Assembly (NCBI RefSeq): GCF_027944115.1
Contig: NZ_JAPJZI010000001.1
Span: 682,001-746,000, forward strand
Reading direction: 5' to 3'
Length of the DNA: 64,000 bases
From: Hoeflea prorocentri
GTDB taxonomy: Bacteria > Pseudomonadota > Alphaproteobacteria > Rhizobiales > Rhizobiaceae
The notes below the pieces were generated by a model. The model ran no database searches. It saw nothing but the letters and a program-made list of their open reading frames with translations, and was not told the origin of the DNA. Within the stretch, counting starts at the first letter, position 1. Each line of letters begins with the position of its first letter. Positions 16,061-24,511 of this stretch are shown in pieces. The position numbers and the translations under genes were made by a program.

Positions 16061-17218
16061 TCACGGACTGCTGTCTTTTGAGAGAAGACCGCGTCCGGCA
16101 AGGTTCTGCATAAGCGCCCCCGTGCCAAAGGTCCACGGCTCGCATTGCGTTGAAAGCCGCACCGTGTTGATGAGTTCTCCGAGCTCATTATTGGCGATGG
16201 AGACGCGATCTCCCAGTTCATGGGTGAATCCTTCGCCTGGTGTGTGCCTGTCCTGGGTGGGTGCGAACAAAGTGCCCATGAAAAGCATGAAGCCGTCCGG
16301 ATACTGGTGGTGTGCTCCAAAGGTTTGCGATACCAGATCTTCAGGGTCGCGGCTGATCTTCGACATGGTGCTGGCGCCTTTGAGCACAAACCCGTCAGGC
16401 CCCTCGACGACCAGGTTCAGCTCGGCATTGCGCACATTGTCCATGTCATAGGTCTCGTCGAACAGGCGTATGAACGGGCCAAGTGCGCAGGATGCATTGT
16501 TGTCCTTTGCCTTGCCGAGCAGGAGGGCTGACCGGCCCTCAACGTCCCGCAGGTTCACGTCGTTTCCGAGCGTTGCCCCGCGTGCCTGACCGCGGCTGTT
16601 GACGGCGAGCACGATCTCGGGCTCCGGATTGTTCCATTTGGAAACAGGATGAAGGCCGATTTCGGCGCCCCAGCCAACGGCTGACATTGGCTGGCTCTTT
16701 GTAAAGACTTCCGCATCAGGGCCGATGCCGACCTCAAGATATTGCGACCACAGGCCCTCGGCGATGAGGGTTTCCTTGACTGCATCGGCCTTGGGTGAGC
16801 CGGCCTTCAGGTCCTCAAGGCTGGATCCGATGACGGCCTCGCATCTTTTGCGGATCGCGGCCGCTTTTGCAGGATCGCCGGCGGCACGCTCTTCGATCAC
16901 ACGCTCGATCATTGACTGTGCAAAGGTCACGCCGCAGGCTTTTATGGCCTGCAAGTCGTTTGGTGCGAGAAGTCTGAATTTGTCGCTGCTGGTTGAGGCG
17001 GAGCTGTCGAGGAGATCGTCCAGGCCACACAGCATGCGGGCATTTGCCAGTTTATCGCGAACAAAGCCGACAAGTTCGTCAATGTCCAGCAAGGCGCTCA
17101 TCGTCGGAGTGGTGCTGCTGGTGATGTCAAACAGCGCATTGTCGTGGATTGCGACGAGGCAGGGCCCGTTTACGCTTTCATCCCAAATACGGCCGACAAA
17201 TGTGCCATTCATGTCCAT
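16061..17218 (-). CDS. FAH-family hydrolase/dehydratase (2-keto-3-deoxy sugar-acid dehydratase-like)
   Basis: A 385-residue member of the fumarylacetoacetate hydrolase superfamily. The metal-binding region is seen in NNPEPEIVLAVNSRG and the active-site segment in TMSKISRDPEDLV followed by GTLFAP. Length and C-terminal pattern fit Caulobacter XylX-type 2-keto-3-deoxy-D-xylonate dehydratases, which make alpha-ketoglutaric semialdehyde. ATG 17218 is preceded by GGTGGG. It is divergent from a pentose operon containing an aldehyde dehydrogenase that could oxidise that semialdehyde. The exact sugar acid is inference. Confidence 0.72.
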   Translation of the reverse strand: MDMNGTFVGRIWDESVNGPCLVAIHDNALFDITSSTTPTMSALLDIDELVGFVRDKLANARMLCGLDDLLDSSASTSSDKFRLLAPNDLQAIKACGVTFAQSMIERVIEERAAGDPAKAAAIRKRCEAVIGSSLEDLKAGSPKADAVKETLIAEGLWSQYLEVGIGPDAEVFTKSQPMSAVGWGAEIGLHPVSKWNNPEPEIVLAVNSRGQARGATLGNDVNLRDVEGRSALLLGKAKDNNASCALGPFIRLFDETYDMDNVRNAELNLVVEGPDGFVLKGASTMSKISRDPEDLVSQTFGAHHQYPDGFMLFMGTLFAPTQDRHTPGEGFTHELGDRVSIANNELGELINTVRLSTQCEPWTFGTGALMQNLAGRGLLSKDSSP

Positions 17219-17256
17219 AACACCCACCAAAAATAACGAAAATAGTGAAACTACAT

Positions 17257-17272
17257 ATTTCTGACGAGAAAT
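17257..17272. promoter_or_regulatory. Candidate operator (ATTTCT-N4-AGAAAT)
   Basis: A perfect 6-base-arm inverted repeat in the AT-rich gap between the FAH gene and the pentose operon. GAAA/TTTC dyads are common for RpiR-type regulators, and an RpiR gene lies in the operon; the link is tentative. The rest of 17219-17450 is AT-rich and holds no gene. Confidence 0.35.
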
Positions 17273-17394
17273 GGATGTCAACCCAAGACTCTGCGCATTT
17301 TTCTGCTTTCAACTTTAGATGGAAATTCTTGATTAGATAATAAAATCAAATATAACAATATCTTAGTTTCAAAATTTGGCGCAAAGGAAAGCCC

Positions 17395-17422
17395 TTGACA
17401 AAAAATAGCATTACTAGATTAT
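17395..17422 (+). promoter_or_regulatory. Sigma-70-type promoter of the pentose operon
   Basis: A consensus -35 TTGACA (17395-17400) and a -10-like GATTAT (17417-17422) separated by 16 bases, about 30 bp before the binding-protein start. It rules out the ATG at 17421 as the start codon. Confidence 0.6.
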
Positions 17423-17450
17423 GAAAACACAAGCTATTAGGGAGGAGAAA

Positions 17451-18896
17451 ATGATTTGTAACGGAACACTCCGTGCATGCCTGGCCGCGACGACAATTGC
17501 CTTGTTCGGCACGGCAGGCGCCATGGCGGATGACGGCTTCTCATTGGCCGATATCCCCGAGATCAAGAATAAGGAACCGATTCACGTCGCGCTTGAAGCT
17601 GGAGGGGCGGCCGACCTCATCATTCCTTACCTGCAGAAATTTGCCGAGGCCACAGGGGTTCCGGTCACGTCCGAGTCCATGGTCTTTGCGACGATCTATT
17701 CAAAGGAGGTCGTGGAGCTTCAGGGCCGGACCGGCGCTTACGATGTTGTTGTGACCGAGACCTCGTGGACCAATGAATGGCGGGATTATCTCTTCCCGAT
17801 TTATGAACTGGCAGAAAGCTATGATCCTGACGGCCGCGACGGCATCCGGAAGGTTCTGGACGGGATCGACCCCGGCCTTCTGCGCATGGCGTCGACACGC
17901 GACGGCACGTTGATGGGCATGCCTTATTACACCTATACGATGGTTTCGATCTATCGTGACGACCTGTTCAACGATCCGGGTGAAAAGGCCGCCTTCAAGG
18001 ACAAATACGGCTATGATCTGGCGCCTGCCGAAACCTGGGAGCAGTTGCGCGACCAGGGAGAATTCTTCACCCGCGCCAAGGGCGAGATGCTGCGTGGCGA
18101 GCCGTTGGAAGATAATTTCTACGGGCTGTCTCTCATGGCCGGCCGCTTCCCGCATGTGCAGGACGAGTTGGCGGCAATGATCTGGAGTAAGGGCGCGAAC
18201 TGGGCCTCGCCAGTACGTGACGACGATGGCAAGCTGATCGGTTTTACCATCGATGATGGCGACCGTGAGGCTTTGAAATGGGCTTTCGAGACCTATCAGG
18301 ATTACATGCAATTCGCGCCTCCGGGGAGCGAAAACGCATTCTGGGATTTCGCCACCGCACAGTTCGTGGGCGGAAATACGGCCATCATTCCCTTGATGTA
18401 TAACGGTTTGTGGAACTGGGCCTCGACGGTCAAGGACGAGGTGCCTGGCGCCATGGCAGCGGCTGCGCCCGTTGTCGGCAATCGTCCCTATACCGGTGCA
18501 TTCCACTTTGCGCCAAGCAAGGACAGCGGCAATCCCGAGGCTGCCTATTGGCTGCTGAAGTATATCGGCTCCCATGCGACGCAAAAGGAAATGATCGAAG
18601 GCGGCTGGGCAGGAACCCATGCGAAGGTTCTTGGTGAACCGGACAAGACGGTCGAGACGAACTACTCAGCCTATGGCTGGATTCCTCCGACCCTTGCGCA
18701 GTGGGAAAAACAACTGCCCGACGTCAACGATTATCTGCACTTCAACAGTTCTGCCTTCGGCAAGATCTATGAGCAGATGACGATCATCGGTCATGAAAAT
18801 GCGACCAAGGTGACGACGCCTGAAGAAAGTCTGAAGGCCTGGGAAGAATCTTTCGACAGGCTCCAGAAGAAATTCGGCGAACTTCCTGTACAATAA
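17451..18896 (+). CDS. ABC transporter substrate-binding protein (sugar/polyol type)
   Basis: A 481-residue extracellular solute-binding protein (family 1) with a signal peptide ending near AMA-DDG (about residue 25). The ATG at 17451 is chosen because GGGAGGAG lies directly upstream and the next ATG upstream sits in the -10 region. Strand-rich N-lobe (HVALEAGGAADLIIPYL) and Trp/Tyr-rich ligand segments (LWNWAST, YTGAFHFAPS) suit a sugar or polyol. Size and the partner genes (two permeases, small membrane protein, two ATPases) resemble the rhizobial glycerol transporter GlpSTPQUV. A pentose or pentitol is the likely ligand given the downstream enzymes. Confidence 0.88.
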   Translation: MICNGTLRACLAATTIALFGTAGAMADDGFSLADIPEIKNKEPIHVALEAGGAADLIIPYLQKFAEATGVPVTSESMVFATIYSKEVVELQGRTGAYDVVVTETSWTNEWRDYLFPIYELAESYDPDGRDGIRKVLDGIDPGLLRMASTRDGTLMGMPYYTYTMVSIYRDDLFNDPGEKAAFKDKYGYDLAPAETWEQLRDQGEFFTRAKGEMLRGEPLEDNFYGLSLMAGRFPHVQDELAAMIWSKGANWASPVRDDDGKLIGFTIDDGDREALKWAFETYQDYMQFAPPGSENAFWDFATAQFVGGNTAIIPLMYNGLWNWASTVKDEVPGAMAAAAPVVGNRPYTGAFHFAPSKDSGNPEAAYWLLKYIGSHATQKEMIEGGWAGTHAKVLGEPDKTVETNYSAYGWIPPTLAQWEKQLPDVNDYLHFNSSAFGKIYEQMTIIGHENATKVTTPEESLKAWEESFDRLQKKFGELPVQ

Positions 18897-18910
18897 AACC
18901 TCCCAAGGTG

Positions 18911-18934
18911 CCGGGCGCTCTTTTGGGCGCCCGG
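18911..18934 (+). terminator. Hairpin after the binding-protein gene
   Basis: Perfect 8-bp GC stem (18911-18918 with 18927-18934) with an 8-base loop, followed by TTGTTTT. It lies 14 bases after the binding-protein stop and before the permeases. A leaky terminator or 3' stabiliser is likely. Confidence 0.65.
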
Positions 18935-18966
18935 TTGTTTTCTGCGGTATTTCCTAGGACTGAGTA

Positions 18967-19854
18967 ATGGCTGAACAGGTCAAGACCCGGCTGTTTGACG
19001 ACGACCGATATATGAGATGGATCCTGATCGGGCCGCTGCTGCTCTTCCTGGTCTGCTTCATGCTCTACCCGACCCTCTACAGCCTTTACATGTCGTTCAC
19101 CGACTATGTGATGCGCGGCGCGCCCAACTTTATCGGCCTGGATAATTACCGCGCCGTGCTCGCCGACGATGTGTTCTGGGCGGCGCTCGGGCGCACCCTT
19201 TATGTGCTGGTGTTATCCATATCGGTCGAGCTGACGCTCGGCATGGCGCTTGCCCTGGTCCTGAACAGGGATTTCAAGGGGCAGGGGATCGTGCGCGGTC
19301 TGTGTTTCATCCCGCTGCTTGTCTCGCCGCTGTCCATGTCCTTGATGTGGAACTACATCCTGCACATCCAGTTCGGCGTCGTGAACACCGTGATCGGCTG
19401 GGCGGGCTTTGAACCGGTCGGTTTTCTGTCCACGCCGGGTCTGGCGCTTAATACGGTTGCGTTCATAACCATATGGCAGTGGCTTCCGTTTTCGACATTT
19501 GTCCTGCTGGCGGGCCTCAAGGGTCTGCCCAGGGACCAGTATGAAGCGGCTCAAATCGACGGCGCATCACCCTGGCGCATATTCTTCCGCCTGACGCTTC
19601 CGATGCTCAAGCCGCTGATCATCATCATTATCCTGCTGCGAACGATGTGGCTGATGCGGCTGTTCGATCCGCTCTACGGAACGACACGCGGCGGCCTTGA
19701 GACCGAGTTGCTGGATTGGATGATCTACCGCGTTTCGTTCGTCTTCTTCGATATCGGGCAGGGCGCTGCCTATGCGCTCTTTGCGCTTTACATCACGCTC
19801 ATTGTCGGCGCGCTCATGTTCAAGCAGTTGATCAAAGCGATGGATGGGAAATGA
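18967..19854 (+). CDS. Sugar ABC transporter permease (MalF-type)
   Basis: A 295-residue inner-membrane permease with six predicted helices. The EAA loop that docks the ATPase reads YEAAQIDGASPWRIFFRLTLP (about residues 196-216). An AGGA ribosome site lies 8 bases before the ATG. Its stop overlaps the next permease start (ATGATGATG). Pairs with the 19851 protein to form the translocation channel. Confidence 0.92.
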   Translation: MAEQVKTRLFDDDRYMRWILIGPLLLFLVCFMLYPTLYSLYMSFTDYVMRGAPNFIGLDNYRAVLADDVFWAALGRTLYVLVLSISVELTLGMALALVLNRDFKGQGIVRGLCFIPLLVSPLSMSLMWNYILHIQFGVVNTVIGWAGFEPVGFLSTPGLALNTVAFITIWQWLPFSTFVLLAGLKGLPRDQYEAAQIDGASPWRIFFRLTLPMLKPLIIIIILLRTMWLMRLFDPLYGTTRGGLETELLDWMIYRVSFVFFDIGQGAAYALFALYITLIVGALMFKQLIKAMDGK

Positions 19855-20660
19855 TGATGGGCCGCTTCTTATTCTGGCTCGCCGTCGGGCTCATGGTTTT
19901 CGTTTTCGTATTCCCGGTGCTGTGGATTTACGTCACGGCGCTTAAAGGGCCTGATGACATTTTTGCAGACAATCCCTTTGTCTTTGCGCCGACGCTGGAA
20001 AACTTCGATTATCTGATCAATGTGCGCCCATCCTACTGGGAGCTGATAAACTCAATGATCATGAGTGTCGCGAGCACGTTTTTTGTCATGGCCGTGTCGC
20101 TCCCGGCAGCCTACAGCTTTGCACGGTTCAATACCGGCAATGGCCACATTCTGTTCATCACGATTTCGACACGCATGTTTCCAGGTGTCGTCGCCGCAAT
20201 CCCGTTCTTTCTCTTGTTTCGCGATCTCGGCCTGCTGGACACCCATCTGGGTCTGAGCCTGCTTTACGTATATTTCAATATGAGTTTTGCGACCTTCCTG
20301 CTTTACGGTTTCTTCCGCGAGATACCTGAGAGCCTGGAAAAAGCGGCCATGCTGGATGGTTACGATCGCCTTTCCATTCTGCGTTGGATCGTGTTCCCGC
20401 TGATCAAGCCCGGTATTGCCGTGACAACGATGTTCTGCCTCATCTGGTCTTGGAACGAGTTTCTGTTTGCGTTCCTGTTTACCCGGCGCATTGCCCGCAC
20501 CATCTCTGTTGGTCAGTCGACCTTCTGGGGTTCTGTCGAGATTCAATGGGGTCCGATGGCAGCACTGATGTGCATTGCCGTTTTGCCGACGCTGCTGGCC
20601 GCGTGGATTATGCAGAAACACGTGATCCGGGGTCTGACATTCGGCGCGGTGAAGGGGTAA
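19851..20660 (+). CDS. Sugar ABC transporter permease (MalG-type)
   Basis: A 269-residue permease with six membrane segments and the EAA loop LEKAAMLDGYDRLSILRWIVFP (positions about 162-183, shortened motif EKAAMLDG). Three consecutive ATG codons at 19851, 19854 and 19857 are possible starts; the first overlaps the preceding stop as ATGA. The C-terminal end KHVIRGLTFGAVKG is typical of carbohydrate permeases of this group. Followed five bases later by a small membrane-protein gene. Confidence 0.92.
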   Translation: MMMGRFLFWLAVGLMVFVFVFPVLWIYVTALKGPDDIFADNPFVFAPTLENFDYLINVRPSYWELINSMIMSVASTFFVMAVSLPAAYSFARFNTGNGHILFITISTRMFPGVVAAIPFFLLFRDLGLLDTHLGLSLLYVYFNMSFATFLLYGFFREIPESLEKAAMLDGYDRLSILRWIVFPLIKPGIAVTTMFCLIWSWNEFLFAFLFTRRIARTISVGQSTFWGSVEIQWGPMAALMCIAVLPTLLAAWIMQKHVIRGLTFGAVKG

Positions 20661-20665
20661 TTGCG

Positions 20666-20848
20666 ATGGATTTGATGGATCGCATATTTTGGGGAATGGT
20701 CGGCTTTATCGGCATTCATTTCGCCCTTCTCGCCGGGCTTGAGGATTATGTGAACTTCTATGCCGGGTCGGCATTCGCATTTGCCTTTCTTATCTGGTTC
20801 GTCTGGCGTGGCTACAGGCTCATTGCAGGCGGGGATGCGAAGTCATGA
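20666..20848 (+). CDS. Small two-helix membrane protein of the ABC operon
   Basis: A 60-residue protein with two hydrophobic helices (about 7-24 and 31-50) and a basic C-terminus. It is tightly packed between the second permease (5-base gap) and the first ATPase (ATGA overlap), so it is surely translated. The position matches GlpU/DUF2160-type small membrane proteins of glycerol ABC operons, though the sequence is shorter. It may be an accessory subunit of the transporter. Function not known. Confidence 0.75.
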   Translation: MDLMDRIFWGMVGFIGIHFALLAGLEDYVNFYAGSAFAFAFLIWFVWRGYRLIAGGDAKS

Positions 20849-21972
20849 ATGTGCTGACGGTTGAAAACCTCTCCAAGACCTATGGGATGACCCAGGCGCT
20901 CAACGATGTTTCATTTGAATGCAAGGAGGGCGAGTTCTTTACGCTTTTCGGACCCTCAGGTGCGGGAAAGACAACAATCCTCGAACTCATCGCCGGCATG
21001 AAAAGTGACTATCAGGGACGCATTTCGATCCGCGGCCGCCCCTTGGAAGGCATGGCCATGCAGAACCGCAATATCGCCATGGCGTTTGAGGACTACGCGC
21101 TCTATCCGCACATGACGGTTGAGGAGAACATCTCCTTTCCGCTTCGCTCGCCCCGGGCGCCGAAACGCTCTGTGGCCGAGATCAGGAAGAAGGTCCAGTG
21201 GACGGCGGACGAACTGGATATCGGGCACTTGCTTGAACGCAATCCGGTGCAGCTCTCCGGCGGACAAAAACAGCGTGTTGCGCTGGCCCGGGCGCTGGTG
21301 CGTGAAGCCGATGTTTATCTCCTGGACGAACCGATTGCGCATCTCGACGCCAAGCTGCGGACCGTGGCGCGCGCCAATCTGAAGGCGATGGCAAACAATC
21401 TCGGTGCGACCATCATCTATGTCACCCATGATTTTCGCGAGGCGCTCGGACTGTCGGACCGGCTGCTGATCCTCAACCAGGGCAAGGTTTTGCAGATCGA
21501 TGAGCCGCGCAAGGTTTATGCGAAACCGGCGACGGATTTTGTCGGCAGGCTTCTGGGCGATCCAGTCATGAACATGGTGGACGGATTGCTTCGCAAATCG
21601 GAAAACGGGATGACGTTGCTTGCCGGAGGTGTAACGCTGAAGCTTAACGCCCATCTCAGCCAGGAGGCCGAGGACCGCCTTAAGGCGGGGTCGGATAAGG
21701 CACGGCTCGGCATTCGTCCAAGCGGTGTTCAGGTTCATCTCGAAGACCCGGGCAATGCGACAGCACTGCCCGTCTATACGATTGAACACAGCGCTGATCA
21801 TCTGCTGGTCTATTTCGAGATCGCCGGCGTCTACTTTGGCGGGATCTGTCCTGCACACACGGATCTGTCGATGGGACAGCAGGTCTGGATCCGACTGGAC
21901 GAGAACCGCGGCCATCTCTTTGACGCCACCTTCGATCTCGACACATCATCGGTTGCAGAGGATGCAGCATGA
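20845..21972 (+). CDS. ABC transporter ATP-binding protein (first of a pair)
   Basis: A 375-residue MalK/UgpC-type ATPase. Walker A is GPSGAGKT (36-43), signature LSGGQKQR (137-144), Walker B VYLLDEP (157-163), switch His in VTHDF, plus a C-terminal regulatory OB-fold region. The Q-loop residue is Glu (E82, in AFEDYALYPHM) where nearly all homologues have Gln. Coupled at both ends by ATGA overlaps. Probably forms a heterodimer with the next ATPase. Confidence 0.92.
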   Translation: MNVLTVENLSKTYGMTQALNDVSFECKEGEFFTLFGPSGAGKTTILELIAGMKSDYQGRISIRGRPLEGMAMQNRNIAMAFEDYALYPHMTVEENISFPLRSPRAPKRSVAEIRKKVQWTADELDIGHLLERNPVQLSGGQKQRVALARALVREADVYLLDEPIAHLDAKLRTVARANLKAMANNLGATIIYVTHDFREALGLSDRLLILNQGKVLQIDEPRKVYAKPATDFVGRLLGDPVMNMVDGLLRKSENGMTLLAGGVTLKLNAHLSQEAEDRLKAGSDKARLGIRPSGVQVHLEDPGNATALPVYTIEHSADHLLVYFEIAGVYFGGICPAHTDLSMGQQVWIRLDENRGHLFDATFDLDTSSVAEDAA

Positions 21973-23060
21973 GTTCGCTTTCCCTCACTGATGTCTGGAA
22001 GATTTATGACGGCGATGTCGTTGCCGTGCGTGAGGCTTCGTTCGAGGCCCGCGATGGCGAGTTCCTGGCGCTGCTTGGGCCATCCGGTTGCGGCAAGAGT
22101 TCCACCATGCGCATGATTGCGGGGCTTGAGACGATATCGAAGGGTGAAATCCGCTTTGGCGACAAGGTGGTGAACAATCTCAAACCGGCGGAAAGAAATG
22201 TCGCCCTGGCATTCGAATCCTATGCGCTCTACTCTCCAATGACGGTTCGGGAGAACCTCGAATTCCCGCTGCGATCTCGCGGGTTTGCGGGCAGCGAAAT
22301 CAACTCGCGCGTTGAAAAGGTTGTCCAGACCTTCCAGATCAGTGATCTTCTCGACCGCAAACCCTCCGGATTGTCGGGTGGGCAGGCACAACGCGTTTCC
22401 ATTGCCCGTGCCTTGATCCGCGATCCGAATGTGATGCTGCTGGATGAGCCGCTGTCTCACCTCGATTATCGTCTGCGCACGGAACTTCGTGTCAAAATCC
22501 GTCGCATCCACGATGAGCTTGGTGCGACAACGGTCTATGTCACGCATGATCAGGAGGAGGCCGTTGCGCTGTCCGACCGGATCATTGTTATGAACCATGC
22601 GATCATTCAGCAGATCGGTGACGTGGAAGCACTCTGGACCACACCCGTCAACAGGTTCGTGGCCGGGTTTCTGGGCGACCCGGCCATGAACTTCATTGAT
22701 GCACAATATACGGACGGCAAGATGGAGACGGCCGCCGGAAAGATCAGCGCGGTTGCGCCCGCAGATGCCGTTACCCGGACTGAATTCGTCTTCGGCTTCA
22801 GGCCGGAGGATACCGAGGTTCAGTCCGCCGGCGAGCATGAAGACGGGCTGCACGGCGAGGTCATGGTCAACGAATTCCATGGCGAGCGGTGTGTGCTCAC
22901 GATCAAGACGACGAGTGGCCAGTTGAAGGCGATAGACGGGCGCGCCAGTCCCTGGCGACCGGGAGATCTTGTGCGGCTGGTTCCTGAAACCGGGAAGTCG
23001 CACCTGTTTTGTTCAAAAACCGGTGCCGCCCTGCAACACGGCAAAGAGGCAGCGGCATGA
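21969..23060 (+). CDS. ABC transporter ATP-binding protein (second of a pair)
   Basis: A 363-residue ATPase paralogous to the preceding one. Walker A GPSGCGKS (37-44), signature LSGGQAQR, Walker B VMLLDEPLSHLD and switch His VTHDQEE are intact, with a C-terminal TOBE-like region. The Q-loop again carries Glu (E83, AFESYALYSPM). The presence of two different ATPases argues for a heterodimeric motor as in GlpS/GlpT. Its stop overlaps the aldehyde dehydrogenase start. Confidence 0.92.
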   Translation: MSSLSLTDVWKIYDGDVVAVREASFEARDGEFLALLGPSGCGKSSTMRMIAGLETISKGEIRFGDKVVNNLKPAERNVALAFESYALYSPMTVRENLEFPLRSRGFAGSEINSRVEKVVQTFQISDLLDRKPSGLSGGQAQRVSIARALIRDPNVMLLDEPLSHLDYRLRTELRVKIRRIHDELGATTVYVTHDQEEAVALSDRIIVMNHAIIQQIGDVEALWTTPVNRFVAGFLGDPAMNFIDAQYTDGKMETAAGKISAVAPADAVTRTEFVFGFRPEDTEVQSAGEHEDGLHGEVMVNEFHGERCVLTIKTTSGQLKAIDGRASPWRPGDLVRLVPETGKSHLFCSKTGAALQHGKEAAA

Positions 23061-24511
23061 CCCGGACAAAAATGCTGATCGATGGTGTTTGGGTTGTTGG
23101 CGAGGGCGACGCCATTGAGGTTCGTAACCCGGCACGCGGAAGCGTTGTGGGGACGGTGTCGCATGCCACGCCGGCTGAAGTTGATCTTGCGCTCAGGGCT
23201 GCACGGCTGGCGTTCGGCGATTGGTCCAAGAGGCCCCCGGTCGAACGGGCGCGCCTTCTTAAACGCGCCGCCCACATCATCCGGGAACGCAAATCCGATC
23301 TCGGGCGGCTGATGACCAGCGAGCAGGGCAAGCCGGTCAACGAGGCCGTGGGCGAGATCAGCAAGCTGGCCGATACGTTTGATTTTTATGCCGAGGAAGC
23401 AACCCGCGTTTTCGGCGAGATCATTCCCAATGACAGCAATGCTTATCAGAGCCTTGTCGTCCGCGAACCGATCGGTGTCGTAGCTGCGATTTCGCCATGG
23501 AACTATCCGGCGGAACTGATCGGGTGGAAGGTTGCCGCAGGCCTTACCGCCGGATGTACGCTGGTCGTCAAACCCCCTGAGCTGACGCCGCTCAGTCCGC
23601 TTGCGATCATGGAGTGCATGGTTGATGCCGGTCTGCCGGCCGGTACAATCAATATGGTCACCGGCAAAGGGTCGACCGTCGGTCAGCAGATGGTCGAGAG
23701 CGACATTCCCGACAAGATTGCCTTTACCGGCTCCAGCGCGGTAGGGCTGCATATCCAGCAGTCTCTCAAAAACATCAAGCGCCTGTCGCTGGAACTTGGC
23801 GGCAATTGTCCGATGATCGTGACGGCGCAGGCAAATCTCGATCAGGCCGTCAAAGGGGCCGCGCGGCGCTCGTTCCGCAATTGCGGACAGATCTGCATTG
23901 CCATCAACCGCATCTATGTGGAGCGGGCGGCGTATGAACCTTTCCTTGAAAAGCTCGCCGCCGCGGCGGATTCACTTGTTGTCGATGATGGGTTGGAAAA
24001 TCCCGACGCCGATCTGGGGGCTTTGTGTTCGCAGGAGCCGCTGGACAAGACGAAGCAACATCTTGCGGATGCATTGGAGCGCGGTGCGCGGCTTGTTGCC
24101 GGCGGGAGAGCTCCGGATGCGCCGGGCCTTGAAAACGGCCTGTTCTTCCGGCCGACCGTGGTCGCGGACTGTTCTCACGACATGAAGGTCATGACCGAAG
24201 AGACCTTCGGCCCGCTCGTTGGCGTGACAGCCTTTGACAAACATGCGGAGGCGGTGCGGATGGCAAACGACACGCCCTATGGCCTGGCAAGCTATCTCTA
24301 CACAAAGAACATGGACGAGATGCGCTATTACTCGCGCCATCTCGACTATGGAAATGTCGCCGTTAACAATGTTGACGCGGGTATTATCAGCGCGCCCTAC
24401 GGAGGATGGAAACAGAGCGGTATCGGCGTCGAACACGCGCGAGAGGGTCTGCTGGAATACTTGAATTACAAGCATGTCCGGCTCTGCTTTGATGAGGACG
24501 CATTGCAATGA
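23057..24511 (+). CDS. Aldehyde dehydrogenase (semialdehyde/glycolaldehyde type)
   Basis: A 484-residue aldehyde dehydrogenase with N149 (SPWNYP), K172 (VVKPPE), E246 (LELGGN) and nucleophile C280 (NCGQICIAINR). The NCGQIC pattern is common in succinate-, glutarate- and alpha-ketoglutaric-semialdehyde dehydrogenases. ATG 23057 overlaps the ATPase stop (ATGA). In a pentose operon that faces a sugar-acid dehydratase, alpha-ketoglutaric semialdehyde or glycolaldehyde are the best substrate candidates (inference). Confidence 0.9.
   Translation: MTRTKMLIDGVWVVGEGDAIEVRNPARGSVVGTVSHATPAEVDLALRAARLAFGDWSKRPPVERARLLKRAAHIIRERKSDLGRLMTSEQGKPVNEAVGEISKLADTFDFYAEEATRVFGEIIPNDSNAYQSLVVREPIGVVAAISPWNYPAELIGWKVAAGLTAGCTLVVKPPELTPLSPLAIMECMVDAGLPAGTINMVTGKGSTVGQQMVESDIPDKIAFTGSSAVGLHIQQSLKNIKRLSLELGGNCPMIVTAQANLDQAVKGAARRSFRNCGQICIAINRIYVERAAYEPFLEKLAAAADSLVVDDGLENPDADLGALCSQEPLDKTKQHLADALERGARLVAGGRAPDAPGLENGLFFRPTVVADCSHDMKVMTEETFGPLVGVTAFDKHAEAVRMANDTPYGLASYLYTKNMDEMRYYSRHLDYGNVAVNNVDAGIISAPYGGWKQSGIGVEHAREGLLEYLNYKHVRLCFDEDALQ

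Noticed and set aside
17700-18620. Open frame of 306 codons opposite the sugar-binding protein
   Set aside because: Shadow of a well-supported gene; no ribosome site or domain.
21831-23003. Open frame of 390 codons opposite the second ABC ATPase
   Set aside because: Walker and signature motifs on the plus strand leave no room for a second gene; composition is low-quality.
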